Part shown: positions 44,593 to 52,891 of the stretch, piece after piece
How the letters are laid out: every line of letters begins with the position of its first letter
How positions within the stretch are numbered: the stretch's first letter is position 1
NCBI RefSeq assembly: GCF_005887095.1
Contig: NZ_PNCI01000018.1
Span: 62,001-126,000, forward strand
DNA length: 64,000 nucleotides
Origin: Pseudoalteromonas rubra
Lineage (GTDB): Bacteria; Pseudomonadota; Gammaproteobacteria; Enterobacterales; Alteromonadaceae
Direction of reading: 5' to 3'
Program-made: the position numbers and the translations under genes
Notes under the pieces: generated by a model
Told to the model about the DNA's origin: nothing
Databases searched by the model: none
The model's input: the letters and a program-made list of their open reading frames with translations, nothing else

Positions 44593-45084
44593 TTACAGCT
44601 GGCAACTCACTTGAATATTCTCTAATTGCTTCATTGCACTGTTAACCCCATTGTCCTGACGTGTGGCAACAGACTGCACATCAGAATTGGCGACTAACTC
44701 GGCGAGGGAAATACTGTTTAAAAACTCTTCAATACGCATACTTAAGTCCGACCACAGTGTATGTGTCAGACAGCGCATGCCGCTCTGGCAGCCGCCACCT
44801 TCACCGTGACATCGGGTTGCATCTACGGATTCATCCACCGCAGCGATCACATCACCAACCGAGATAGTATGCGCGTCGCGGCCCAGCAAGTAGCCGCCAC
44901 CCGGTCCGCGTACAGAGCTGACTAAGCCATGTTTGCGCAGGCGGGCAAATAATTGCTCCAGGTATGACAGGGAAATTTCCTGACGTTCGGAAATATCCGC
45001 AAGAGGCACGGGCCCAATATTTGCGTGTAGTGCGACGTCCAGCATCGCTGTCACTGCATATCTGCCTTTTGAAGTCAGTTTCAT
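44593..45084 (-). CDS. iscR: Iron-sulfur cluster regulator IscR
   Basis: A 163-residue Rrf2-family repressor that senses Fe-S status through its own [2Fe-2S] cluster. The winged helix-turn-helix is at the N terminus ([19 protein letters not shown], then [30 protein letters not shown]). Ligands are Cys92, Cys99, Cys105 and His108; there is one glycine more between the first two cysteines than in E. coli. Start set by alignment to MKLTSKG. The holo-protein is expected to repress its own operon through the type-1 boxes just upstream. Confidence 0.97.
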   Translation of the reverse strand: MKLTSKGRYAVTAMLDVALHANIGPVPLADISERQEISLSYLEQLFARLRKHGLVSSVRGPGGGYLLGRDAHTISVGDVIAAVDESVDATRCHGEGGGCQSGMRCLTHTLWSDLSMRIEEFLNSISLAELVANSDVQSVATRQDNGVNSAMKQLENIQVSCQL

Positions 45085-45115
45085 GCGTGCCCCCAGAAAA
45101 GTTATCAAGGCGCAA

Positions 45116-45143
45116 ATTGTAATTACCTGACTAAGATAGTCAA
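45116..45143 (-). promoter_or_regulatory. iscR-proximal promoter (P1)
   Basis: On the minus strand, TTGACT (-35, 45138-45143), a 16-base spacer and TACAAT (-10, 45116-45121), about 30 bases before the iscR ATG. The -35 and spacer lie inside an IscR box, as in a cluster-responsive repressed promoter. Confidence 0.75.
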
Positions 45144-45147
45144 GTAT
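45123..45147. promoter_or_regulatory. IscR type-1 box A
   Basis: TTACCTGACTAAGATAGTC followed by AAGTAT matches the known type-1 motif (ATASYYGACTRWWWYAGTCRRSTAT) at all but two positions. It overlaps the -35 and spacer of P1. Confidence 0.8.
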
Positions 45148-45226
45148 TAACCAACAACGAATCGCCCTGTACCATGCGGATAACACGTAGGTAGGTACTT
45201 ACCTGACGTATTCAATCTGCGCTTAT

Positions 45227-45259
45227 CGTAATACCTGACTAATTTCCTCAGGTATTACG
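45227..45259. promoter_or_regulatory. IscR type-1 box B in a perfect 12-base palindrome
   Basis: Arms CGTAATACCTGA (45227-45238) and TCAGGTATTACG (45248-45259) around a nine-base spacer. The core 45231-45255 fits the type-1 IscR motif except for two bases of the second AGTC. It lies between the two promoter copies. Confidence 0.7.
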
Positions 45260-45262
45260 GAC

Positions 45263-45294
45263 ATTGTAATTACCTGAGTAATTTAGTCAAGTAT
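45263..45294 (-). promoter_or_regulatory. Second, duplicated promoter with IscR box C (P2)
   Basis: On the minus strand TTGACT (45285-45290), 16-base spacer, TACAAT (45263-45268). A type-1 box at 45270-45294 (TTACCTGAGTAATTTAGTC then AAGTAT) overlaps it exactly as box A overlaps P1. The 33-base unit starting at 45263 differs from that starting at 45116 at three positions only. Confidence 0.7.
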
Positions 45295-45351
45295 TTGCGC
45301 AAGAGATTATTGCAGCGCTTTGGCATATCTCATACCAAAACGCTAACTCTT

Positions 45352-46074
45352 TTATTTTATTGATTTATTTATTGAGCTTAAAATCCCACGCAGGATGTTT
45401 AATTCCTGATCTTCCGGACGCGCGCGGTTAAACAAGCGTTTTAGCTTGGTCATCACCATGCCTGGATGCTGTTTAATGATAAAGCCTGTGTCGTTCAGGG
45501 TCGACTCGAGGTGCTCGTAGAACAGCTCCATTTGCTCAGATGTCGGGTACTGAACATCGTCCTGCTCAACAGGTTGCTCCTGACGGTCAAGGTAGGTCAT
45601 GCGGGTTTCATAAGCCAGTGTCTGCACTGCCATGGCCAGATTCAAAGAGCTATACTCCGGATTAGCCGGGATGCAAACGTGGTAATTGCACAGCTGTAGT
45701 TCTTCATTAGTTAAGCCACTGTTTTCGCGACCAAATACCAAAGCAACTGGCGTTTTCTCTGCACCATCAACGAGTTTTTGTGCGCATTCACGCGGACCAA
45801 CCATAGGCCACGACAGCGTACGAGAACGTGCACTGGTCCCTATGGTCAGGGCACAGTCTGCAATAGCGTCTTCGAGTTTCTCTACTTGAACCGCATTACC
45901 CAGTACATCTGTTGCTCCGGCCGCCAATGCGCTGGCATGACTATCTACCTCACACGCTGGATCGACCAGATAGAGTTTCGATAACCCCATGGTTTTCATC
46001 GCGCGTGCAACCGAGCCGATATTGCCTGAATGGGAGGTATTAACCAATACAATGCGAATGTCTTCTAATGCCAT
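45352..46074 (-). CDS. trmJ: tRNA (cytidine/uridine-2'-O-) methyltransferase TrmJ
   Basis: A 240-residue SPOUT-class enzyme that methylates the ribose of position 32 in several tRNAs. SPOUT motifs: N-terminal [22 protein letters not shown], the SAM-binding knot [14 protein letters not shown] and [22 protein letters not shown]. Its position upstream of iscR and divergent from suhB is the conserved gammaproteobacterial order. About 270 bases of control DNA separate it from iscR. Confidence 0.95.
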   Translation of the reverse strand: MALEDIRIVLVNTSHSGNIGSVARAMKTMGLSKLYLVDPACEVDSHASALAAGATDVLGNAVQVEKLEDAIADCALTIGTSARSRTLSWPMVGPRECAQKLVDGAEKTPVALVFGRENSGLTNEELQLCNYHVCIPANPEYSSLNLAMAVQTLAYETRMTYLDRQEQPVEQDDVQYPTSEQMELFYEHLESTLNDTGFIIKQHPGMVMTKLKRLFNRARPEDQELNILRGILSSINKSIK

Positions 46075-46356
46075 GTCTTATGCCTCAGGAAAAAATAATG
46101 GCGGAGTTTAGCACAAACGCGAATTCGCCAGATAGTAAAATCAGGGCCAACCGCAAGTCGGTAGCAGAAAGGCTGGTAAAGCGTAAAATCATTCAACAAG
46201 AGCGACTCAATAGAACTGCCTGAATTTGAGTCACTTACTCGTATTGATTAAAAAAAGCACACTCTTTTTAGTGCAGGGTTATTTACTTTGCAGGAAAAAT
46301 CGCTAGAATACGCCGGCTCAAAAATTTTAGTTCTTTTACAATTCAAAGGTAATGCT

Positions 46357-47160
46357 ATGCATCCAATGTTAAACATTGCGGTACGCGCTGCGCGTAACGC
46401 GGGTAAGGTGATTCTACGTGCTTGTGAAAACATGTCTCAGGTTGAGACCTCACAAAAAGGCGCAAACGATTTCGTTACAAACGTAGACAAAGACGCGGAA
46501 CTGGTTATCCGTGACACAATTTTGAAAGCCTACCCGGAGCACGCAATTGTCGGTGAAGAGCTTGGCCATACCGATGGCAAGCAAGCCGATTACCTTTGGG
46601 TTATTGACCCGCTTGATGGCACAACTAACTTCATCAAGGGCATTCCTCACTTCGCTATTTCTATCGCGCTGAAAGTTAAAGGCCGCGTTGAACAGGCCGT
46701 TGTATACGATCCAATCCGCGATGAACTATTTACAGCCTCGCGCGGTCAGGGCGCACAGTTAAACAGCAAACGTATTCGCGTTACTAAGAGTAACGAACTA
46801 GCGGGTTCTGTATTGGCCACTGGCTTCCCATTCAAGCAAAAGCACCACCTGGACGCTTACACTGAGGCCTTTAAAGCGCTATTTATCCAGACCACGGATA
46901 TCCGTCGTGCCGGTTCAGCGGCGCTGGATATGGCCTATGTTGCTGCTGGTCGTATCGATGGTTTCTATGAAATTGGTCTTAAGCCGTGGGACACAGCGGC
47001 AGGTGAACTACTGATCAAAGAAGCGGGCGGTATGCTGATGGATTTCGCTGGCGGTACCAACTACAACAACAGCGGTAATATCGTTTGTGGCGCACCTAAG
47101 CTGTGTCAGGCTATTGTAAAAGAAATTCGTCCAGTGCTGACTGAGTCACTACTTAAGTAA
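46357..47160 (+). CDS. suhB: Inositol-1-monophosphatase family protein SuhB
   Basis: A 267-residue magnesium-dependent phosphatase of the IMPase family; in E. coli SuhB also acts in the rRNA antitermination complex. Metal-site motifs are GEELGH, WVIDPLDGTTNF and the C-terminal WDTAAGELL. Start chosen at MHPMLNIAVRAARNAG (46357) with AAAGGT seven bases ahead; an upstream in-frame start at 46288 lacks family likeness. It diverges from trmJ and ends at a strong terminator. Confidence 0.96.
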   Translation: MHPMLNIAVRAARNAGKVILRACENMSQVETSQKGANDFVTNVDKDAELVIRDTILKAYPEHAIVGEELGHTDGKQADYLWVIDPLDGTTNFIKGIPHFAISIALKVKGRVEQAVVYDPIRDELFTASRGQGAQLNSKRIRVTKSNELAGSVLATGFPFKQKHHLDAYTEAFKALFIQTTDIRRAGSAALDMAYVAAGRIDGFYEIGLKPWDTAAGELLIKEAGGMLMDFAGGTNYNNSGNIVCGAPKLCQAIVKEIRPVLTESLLK

Positions 47161-47173
47161 GCACATTGGTATA

Positions 47174-47203
47174 AAAAACCCAAACAACTGTTTGGGTTTT
47201 TTT
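47174..47203 (+). terminator. Rho-independent terminator of suhB
   Basis: AAACCCAAACA and TGTTTGGGTTT arms (47176-47186, 47189-47199) followed by TTTT, 15 bases past the stop. It is T-rich on both sides, so it can also end the convergent enolase-superfamily gene. Confidence 0.9.
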
Positions 47204-47224
47204 ATGTCTGACGCTAAATGTGAG

Positions 47225-48400
47225 TTACTTGATTTCAACTCGGGCTGAGCGCATTACCACTTCATCATTCAACTCAATGCCAATACCGGGTGCTTCAGAG
47301 ACCTTGAACACGCCTTTTTCTGGCTGTGGATCCTGAAGACACAGTTCCCGGTTCCACTTTTTGATCGCATAAGTATGATGCTCATGGATCAGGAAATTAG
47401 GAATGGCCGTTTCAAGGTGCAAAGAAGCCGCTGTCGCAACCGGGCCACCACAGACATGCGCCTGAATACGGATATCGAAAATGTCGGCGTAATCACAGAC
47501 TTTTTTCGTCTCAGTAAAACCACCACACAGACCAATATCCGGCTGCAGAACATCAATACTTTGATCTTCAAAATAAGGACGCACATCCCAGCGATTATAC
47601 AAACGCTCACCGCCGGCGATGGGTACCGCTGTTTTGTTAGCCACTTTGGCGTGCAAAGAATGGTTGAGATAATTAACCGGCTCTTCGTAATACATACAGT
47701 CAAACTCTTCTGCAATCTCAGCAATTTGAATCGCAGAGGTCGCGCCCGGTAAACTGTGGCATTCAAAAATAATATCAACTTCATCGCCCACGGCTTCACG
47801 AATAGCCTGCATACGCGCCCGGTATAATTTCATCTCGGCGCGGGAGATCAGCTTGGTGCGGTCGTAGTAGGTATTACCGTCTTTGTCGTACATGATAGGG
47901 TCAACTTTAACCGCGTCATAGCCTTCAGCCAGCGCTTTGTGAGCTGCCTCAGCATATTCGTGTGGCTGCACCAGTGCCTTAAATTCATTGTCCCAGTCAA
48001 ACTGAAGCTGCGATGCATAGGTACGCAGCTCGTCGTTCACTTTACCACCCAGCAGTTGATACACTGGCAGGTTTAAGGCTTTACCTTTAATGTCCCACAG
48101 TGCTGTATCAATGGCGCTCATTGCAGCATACACCACAGGTCCGCCACCGAGTCCCCAGAAACTCTCACGCAGCATGCGGGCCCACAGCATTTCAGTCTGG
48201 AACGGATCGTGACCGATTAAAAAGGCTTCCGCCATTTCTTTGATCATGGCAGCCGCTGCGCTGTGGCCCAGATCATAGGCCAGGCCCGCTTCGCCCACCC
48301 CGGAAATTCCCTCATCGGTATGAATACGAACAAATACCGGGGTCCAGGCAGGTCTGTCCGGACAGTGAATATCAAACACTTCGACGCGATTAACTTTCAT
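47225..48400 (-). CDS. Mandelate racemase/muconate lactonizing enzyme-family protein (probable sugar-acid dehydratase)
   Basis: A 391-residue enolase-superfamily enzyme. Barrel landmarks: VKVDP, the metal ligands in IIFECHS, YYEEPVN and IAGGERL, QPDIGLCGG, and a catalytic-type histidine in QAHVCGG. The N-terminal capping domain is intact. The His-containing end of the barrel suggests the mandelate racemase or acid-sugar dehydratase subgroup, such as galactonate or gluconate dehydratases. It is nine bases downstream of a class II aldolase/adducin gene on the same strand, so the pair may carry out dehydration and cleavage of one sugar acid. The actual substrate cannot be told from sequence. Confidence 0.85.
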   Translation of the reverse strand: MKVNRVEVFDIHCPDRPAWTPVFVRIHTDEGISGVGEAGLAYDLGHSAAAAMIKEMAEAFLIGHDPFQTEMLWARMLRESFWGLGGGPVVYAAMSAIDTALWDIKGKALNLPVYQLLGGKVNDELRTYASQLQFDWDNEFKALVQPHEYAEAAHKALAEGYDAVKVDPIMYDKDGNTYYDRTKLISRAEMKLYRARMQAIREAVGDEVDIIFECHSLPGATSAIQIAEIAEEFDCMYYEEPVNYLNHSLHAKVANKTAVPIAGGERLYNRWDVRPYFEDQSIDVLQPDIGLCGGFTETKKVCDYADIFDIRIQAHVCGGPVATAASLHLETAIPNFLIHEHHTYAIKKWNRELCLQDPQPEKGVFKVSEAPGIGIELNDEVVMRSARVEIK

Positions 48401-48408
48401 TTTGACTC

Positions 48409-49176
48409 CTATTCGGCAAAGCCAGGATCCAGGCGGTATGCCTTTCTCAACATGGCAGGCCAGGCTAATTGGCCACCGGTGCTACCACTGTGCACCACCT
48501 TTGCCTGATTATAAATATTGTCCTGAATGGGCTGCGGCACTTCTTTTGCTGGGCGACCAGTTGCCAGAATGGCGACCTGGATCTCACAGGCACGTTGCAG
48601 ATCATAAAAACGCATAAAAGCATCACCGACTGTGGGTCCCACAGTTAAACCACCATGATTTACCAGCAGCATATGATTGGTGGTGCCAAGGTCATTTTGT
48701 AATCGGGCTTTTTCTGCTTCGTTCACCGCCAGACCTTCGTATTCGTGATAAGACAGTGATGGCAATGAAAACATGCTGTGTTGGCTCAGCGGCAGCAGAC
48801 CTCCTTCCAGGCTCGCAACTGCGATGGTTTCTTTGGTATGCAGATGGATCACACAATGGGCATCTTCACGTACTTCATGGATTGCACTGTGGATGGTAAA
48901 GCCGGCCGGATTTATTTCAAAGGGGGTGTCGTCCAGAATATTGCCTTGCAGGTCAACTTTCACCAGATTAGAGGCGGTGACCTCATCAAAACTCAGTCCG
49001 AAGGCATTAACCAGATAATGCTCAGTACCAGGCAGGCGTGCAGACATATGAGTGTAGATCAGATCGCCCCAGCGAAAGTGTTCCACCAAGCGGTAACACG
49101 CTGCCAGATCAACACGCAGTCGCCACTCTTGCTCACTGACTTTGTCTTTTACGTTGAGTTTCGGCAATTCAAACAT
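48409..49176 (-). CDS. Class II aldolase/adducin-family protein
   Basis: A 255-residue zinc-dependent aldolase-fold protein. Zinc ligands are visible as HLHTKE and the later VNHGGLTVG histidine; THMSARLPG near the N terminus binds the substrate phosphate or carboxylate in relatives. Start chosen at ATG 49176 (MFELPKLNVKD), which has AAGGAAGG ahead. Several members of this large branch lack known function and some are decarboxylases or epimerases. Operon with the downstream enolase-superfamily enzyme suggests sugar-acid breakdown. Confidence 0.85.
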   Translation of the reverse strand: MFELPKLNVKDKVSEQEWRLRVDLAACYRLVEHFRWGDLIYTHMSARLPGTEHYLVNAFGLSFDEVTASNLVKVDLQGNILDDTPFEINPAGFTIHSAIHEVREDAHCVIHLHTKETIAVASLEGGLLPLSQHSMFSLPSLSYHEYEGLAVNEAEKARLQNDLGTTNHMLLVNHGGLTVGPTVGDAFMRFYDLQRACEIQVAILATGRPAKEVPQPIQDNIYNQAKVVHSGSTGGQLAWPAMLRKAYRLDPGFAE

Positions 49177-49291
49177 GGCCCTTCCTTTTGTTATAAAGCC
49201 CAATTTATTTTGGATGTATAGAAGTCTAAAACACTCATCTCCGGGATGCAATAACTCAATCCGGGAGAAAGCAGAATAGTCGATGTGGATC

Positions 49292-49321
49292 AAAAAACCA
49301 CCGACAAGCGGTGGTTTTTTT
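49292..49321. terminator. Rho-independent terminator of the cytochrome c gene
   Basis: AAAAAACCACCG / CGGTGGTTTTTT with a five- or six-base loop, 15 bases beyond the cytochrome c stop on the minus strand. It is symmetrical, with thymine runs in both directions. Confidence 0.9.
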
Positions 49322-49335
49322 ATTCACTGTCAATA

Positions 49336-49659
49336 TTACTGAACTTTTGACAGGTAATCGGCAATGGCTTCCAGCTCTGCGTCAGATACGTTTGCTGTCA
49401 TGGCTTTCATTGCCGCAGACATACCATTGCTGCGCGCACCCGATTTAATGTCTTTCATCTGTGCCAACAGGTATTCTTTATTTTGCCCAGCCAATTTAGG
49501 ATACAGAGGCATGATAGGTGCTTTACCTTCTGCGCCATGACATGTCTGGCACATTTTTGCAGTATATAGCGCTTTACCATCAGCTGCACTAGCAGTACCA
49601 GCAGATAGGGCAGCAACGGCCAACGTGCTGGCCAACATCAGTTGTTTCATCTTGCTCAT
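49336..49659 (-). CDS. Periplasmic monohaem cytochrome c (class I)
   Basis: A 107-residue protein with a cleavable Sec signal (cut expected after ASA, residue 25) and a small class I cytochrome c. The haem attaches at CQTCH (Cys37, Cys40, His41) and the methionine ligand lies in NGMSAAM. The compact size and MCQTCHGAEGKAPIMPLYPKLAGQ resemble cytochrome c-553/c5-type electron carriers. It is monocistronic, with its own terminator. Confidence 0.93.
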   Translation of the reverse strand: MSKMKQLMLASTLAVAALSAGTASAADGKALYTAKMCQTCHGAEGKAPIMPLYPKLAGQNKEYLLAQMKDIKSGARSNGMSAAMKAMTANVSDAELEAIADYLSKVQ

Positions 49660-49760
49660 ATCTTTTCTCTTCTTATATAACGGATCAATTCAAGTGTAGT
49701 CTATGCCGCACTGTTATCCATACTCTCATGACGGTGAGCTTACAGGTACGGCTGCTATGC

Positions 49761-50303
49761 CTACCAGATCAGATCATCCGGGACTTCGAAGTCTGCATAC
49801 GGATCATCTTCGTCTTTATCTTTCTGATCATCTTCAACATGAAAGACAATGTACTTTTCATCTACTTCAGCAATCTTACGTGCCGGCTCATCCTGTAAGA
49901 CATAAAACTGACCTTCCAGCACGCATATCGCCAGTCTGCCTTTCGCTAATGCCTGCTGGGTTTGTGCGTTCACATCCAGCTCTTTAATTTTACTTTCATA
50001 AGTAAAGTTAAAGGTCACATTGCCTCGGATCTCATCCTGATTATGGTGTTCCAGAATTTGTTTCACCCTGGCAACCTGCTCACGCTCTTTGAGCTCAGCC
50101 TGCTTTGCCTTGTTCAGCTCTTCCGCTTTTTGCTGCTGAGCCTGTTTAGTTTGTTCAATGTGTTTTTGCAGATCGCTGACGTCGCTGGTCGCGCCTTTTT
50201 TCTTCTTTTTCTTTTGCGCTTTGCGTTTTTCGCTCTTCGCAACTTTGGCTTTGTGCTCGGTGGTCAGGCCCGCTTTCAAAAGTTGATCTTGTAGAGATCC
50301 CAT
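49761..50303 (-). CDS. yaiL: DUF2058 (YaiL) family protein
   Basis: A 180-residue cytoplasmic protein. The first 40 residues are MGSLQDQLLKAGLTTEHKA followed by a very lysine-rich stretch (residues 27-36), then a charged coiled-coil region to about residue 85 and a small globular C-terminal half ending in an acidic tail (KDKDEDDPYADFEVPDDLIW). This matches the DUF2058/YaiL family of probable nucleoid- or nucleic-acid-associated proteins. Function is not known. Confidence 0.88.
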   Translation of the reverse strand: MGSLQDQLLKAGLTTEHKAKVAKSEKRKAQKKKKKKGATSDVSDLQKHIEQTKQAQQQKAEELNKAKQAELKEREQVARVKQILEHHNQDEIRGNVTFNFTYESKIKELDVNAQTQQALAKGRLAICVLEGQFYVLQDEPARKIAEVDEKYIVFHVEDDQKDKDEDDPYADFEVPDDLIW

Positions 50304-50520
50304 AATGCCACTCCATAAAACTAGACTGACGCTATTTTAACGCAGTGGACGAATTTGACCACTGCTGGTGAACATTCCGGAAGAAAAATTTTGCACCTCA
50401 AAAATCTAGCAGAGTCGGCACTAAAAAATATGATTTAACGCAAGTTTTCTGTGATTTACTTCGCAATTGTGTGGTTCGACAGGCATAATTTGAGCGCGAT
50501 TTGCTCATTATGGATAGATT

Positions 50521-51675
50521 ATGTCTCTGCCGCACTTGCTGCTGTGCTCTGTTGCCATTTTTTGTGTGCTGTACGCCCCTCAACCCTTGTTGTCTTTATT
50601 TGCAGAGTCTTATCAGGTCGCGCCGGCGAAAGCTGGCATGCTTATGTCGCTGACCATGCTGCCACTGGCTGTTGCGCCTATTTGCTACGGATTATTATTT
50701 ACGAAGCGTAATCCATTGCGGATCATCAAAGGGAGCATGCTGATGCTGGCACTATGTTGCATCGGTTTTGCGTTCAGTGGGGATTTTCAATGGATGATGG
50801 CAATACGCTTTATGCAGGGTCTGTTACTTCCGGCCGCCCTCACCGCAATGACCGGTTATCTGGGCCGAACTTACCAGCATAACCAACTGAAGCGGTCAAT
50901 GAGCTGGTATATTGGCAGCACCATTGCCGGAGGTTACCTTGGCCGCACATTAGCTGCCAACTTTGCGGTGTGGTTCGACTGGCAGAGCTTTTACCTGCTC
51001 AATGCCGTTGTCCTGATAATACTGGCTTTGTGGATAAAGCCCCAACGAGCTCAGATCGTCAACAGTCCGGCCAATCACCCTTTAGCATATCTCAAACCAC
51101 TCAAACAGGCTGATTTGTTAGGTCTCTATGGGGCGGTGTTTTGTATGTTTTTTTGTTTTGCCGCGCTACTCAACTATTTGCCCTTTATCCTCAGTAACGA
51201 CTACCAGATTAGCGATCCTCGTCTGATCGGCTGGGTCTACACAGGTTACCTGGTTGGTGCTTGCCTGTCTTTGTCTACACCATTGCTGAGTAAGCTACGA
51301 GCCAGCATGTGGCAGATCCTCAGTGGCTTATTTGCGGTGTATTGCCTGACGATTGCGGGCATGTTGTGGCATAGCTTCTGGCTGTTTCTGGTGTTATTCA
51401 CCCTGTTTTGTGCCTGCATGTTTATGATCCATGCCAGTGCCGCTCCCCTTGCTAATCAGCTTAGCCGAGCCGAATCCACTGTGACCAATGGCGCCTATGT
51501 TTCATTTTATTACTGCGGCGGAGCGCTGGGTTCCTACCTACCTGGCCTCATCTATCAGCGCTGGGGACTGCCTTATTTTTTGCTGTCTCTATTGATAATG
51601 TGTATCGCCGGGTTAGTGTTGATATGGCGTAATCACCATTATACGCGGTCCAGCAGAGCCAGTCTTCCTCTATAG
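50521..51675 (+). CDS. MFS transporter (YnfM/AraJ-like)
   Basis: A 384-residue inner-membrane protein with about twelve hydrophobic segments. The loop signature GYLGRTYQHNQLKRSMSWYIGSTIAGGYLGRTLA and the domain linker before LGLYGAVFCMFFCFAALLNYLPF resemble the YnfM branch of drug/proton antiporters. The substrate is unknown; members export small inhibitors or sugars. It diverges from the DUF2058 gene and is convergent with the next gene, so it is probably transcribed alone. Confidence 0.87.
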   Translation: MSLPHLLLCSVAIFCVLYAPQPLLSLFAESYQVAPAKAGMLMSLTMLPLAVAPICYGLLFTKRNPLRIIKGSMLMLALCCIGFAFSGDFQWMMAIRFMQGLLLPAALTAMTGYLGRTYQHNQLKRSMSWYIGSTIAGGYLGRTLAANFAVWFDWQSFYLLNAVVLIILALWIKPQRAQIVNSPANHPLAYLKPLKQADLLGLYGAVFCMFFCFAALLNYLPFILSNDYQISDPRLIGWVYTGYLVGACLSLSTPLLSKLRASMWQILSGLFAVYCLTIAGMLWHSFWLFLVLFTLFCACMFMIHASAAPLANQLSRAESTVTNGAYVSFYYCGGALGSYLPGLIYQRWGLPYFLLSLLIMCIAGLVLIWRNHHYTRSSRASLPL

Positions 51676-51687
51676 CTGCTCTGTGGT

Positions 51688-52203
51688 TCAGGTTTGTCGT
51701 TCAGGTAAGGCCAGCCACTGCGGCTGATGGCCTGTGTGCTGCCACACTAGCTCAAGGTCTGCCAAGGACAATACCCAGGTTTTATCATTTTCGAAAGGAT
51801 GGCATTGCCATAAAGCAGCCTCACGTAGATCCTCATCCAGCCACAGCTGGACATGCTGCTGGGGGTCATTGGCCGTCGCCAGCGCGGATACACATCCTGG
51901 CTTTATGCCCAGATAGTGTTGTAGTCGACTGTCTGAGGCAAACCCCAGGCGAGACAGGCCTTGCTGTTTGGATAATGCCTTCAGATCAAGTTGCTTACTT
52001 GCAGTAGTGATCAATAGAATGTGTTGCCGACCGTAGTTATCTCGCAAAAATAGGTTTTTCAGACGCGTGCCTTCACGGGCCAGCTCGAGCCGATCAGCAT
52101 CCTGACAAGTTGCCAAAGGAGGATGCTGGTATGCCTGATAGGATATGTTTAGTCTGTCCATGAGTGCAGCCAGCGCATCGACAGTCAATACGCTCACTGA
52201 CAC
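51688..52203 (-). CDS. Aminoacyl-tRNA deacylase, ProX/YbaK family
   Basis: A 171-residue trans-editing protein of the prolyl-tRNA synthetase INS-domain family. Members remove alanine or cysteine wrongly attached to tRNA-Pro. Family pattern: TCQDADRL, the KNLFLRD motif with the key lysine, LDLKALSKQQG, and PGCVSALA. The closeness to the PrdX/ProX branch is judged by eye. It overlaps the next lipoprotein gene's stop by about ten bases. Confidence 0.87.
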   Translation of the reverse strand: MSVSVLTVDALAALMDRLNISYQAYQHPPLATCQDADRLELAREGTRLKNLFLRDNYGRQHILLITTASKQLDLKALSKQQGLSRLGFASDSRLQHYLGIKPGCVSALATANDPQQHVQLWLDEDLREAALWQCHPFENDKTWVLSLADLELVWQHTGHQPQWLALPERQT

Positions 52204-52586
52204 ACCCCGCGCAGCTGGACACTCCGATTACGCCAGAACACCTGCTCTATCTTGTAACCAGACTGACAGTAACTGGCATCCTCCAACGCCTGCCTGAGCC
52301 TGGTAACCGCTTCGTCTTCCAGTTTGAGCTTAAGCTCCGGCGAGTCCTCTACCCTTTGCTGCTGCGCAAAGCGTTTTAACTCTCGTCGGGAAACCGGTTT
52401 GCTGGTATCCAAATTCATTTGTGGGGTGGCTTTCACCGTGACGACAAAAGCAAACTCATCTTGTCCTTTAGCGTTCACACGTTGATGTAATTGCTGGCTT
52501 TCAACTTCCAGAAGTGGTGCCTCTGGCTTACTACTACAAGCACTGAGCAGTAGGGCGGCGCCGAACAGTAGACTCACACGTATCAT
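52194..52586 (-). CDS. Small outer- or inner-membrane lipoprotein
   Basis: A 130-residue protein starting MIRVSLLFGAALLLSACSS, a clear signal peptidase II lipobox (LSAC), so the mature protein is lipid-anchored at Cys17. The rest is a small soluble domain, rich in charged residues, with two further cysteines (ASYCQSG and the C-terminal GVCQ) that may form a disulfide. I do not recognise the family. ATG 52586 is chosen because it gives the intact signal; the frame upstream to 52640 is not needed. It overlaps the ProX-like gene and is likely co-transcribed with it. Confidence 0.75.
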   Translation of the reverse strand: MIRVSLLFGAALLLSACSSKPEAPLLEVESQQLHQRVNAKGQDEFAFVVTVKATPQMNLDTSKPVSRRELKRFAQQQRVEDSPELKLKLEDEAVTRLRQALEDASYCQSGYKIEQVFWRNRSVQLRGVCQ

Positions 52587-52658
52587 AAATTTCTCTGTGT
52601 TTTTTGCCCAGTGTAACAAAGCAAAGCGGCATCTTGGCAAGTTTTTTGAGTCGAAGAC

Positions 52659-52687
52659 TTGACGCTGGGTAGAAAAATGATTTAAAT
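52659..52687 (+). promoter_or_regulatory. Promoter of tRNA-Ala
   Basis: TTGACG (52659-52664), 17-base spacer, TTAAAT (52682-52687), then a GC-containing discriminator, with the tRNA 27 bases further on. The layout is typical of stable RNA promoters. Confidence 0.7.
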
Positions 52688-52714
52688 TCTCACCGTCAAA
52701 TCGACACCGGAAGT

Positions 52715-52790
52715 GGGGCTATAGCTCAGCTGGGAGAGCGCCTGCCTTGCACGCAGGAGGTCAGCAGTTCGATCCTGCTTAGCTCCACCA
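52715..52790 (+). tRNA. tRNA-Ala (anticodon TGC)
   Basis: A 76-base cloverleaf: acceptor GGGGCTA/TAGCTCC, D arm GCTC...GAGC, anticodon stem CCTGC/GCAGG with loop CTTGCAC giving TGC, T arm AGCAG-TTCGATC-CTGCT and encoded CCA. Reads GCA, GCG and GCT codons depending on modification. It is outside any rRNA operon here. Confidence 0.96.
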
Positions 52791-52891
52791 CTTTCCGCAT
52801 CTCCTTGCTCATTAATCCCAAACTCAAAACCCACACAAACAGGCAGTCTGTCAGGCTACTTTCAGGACACATCCTTGTACCCAGTAACTTA

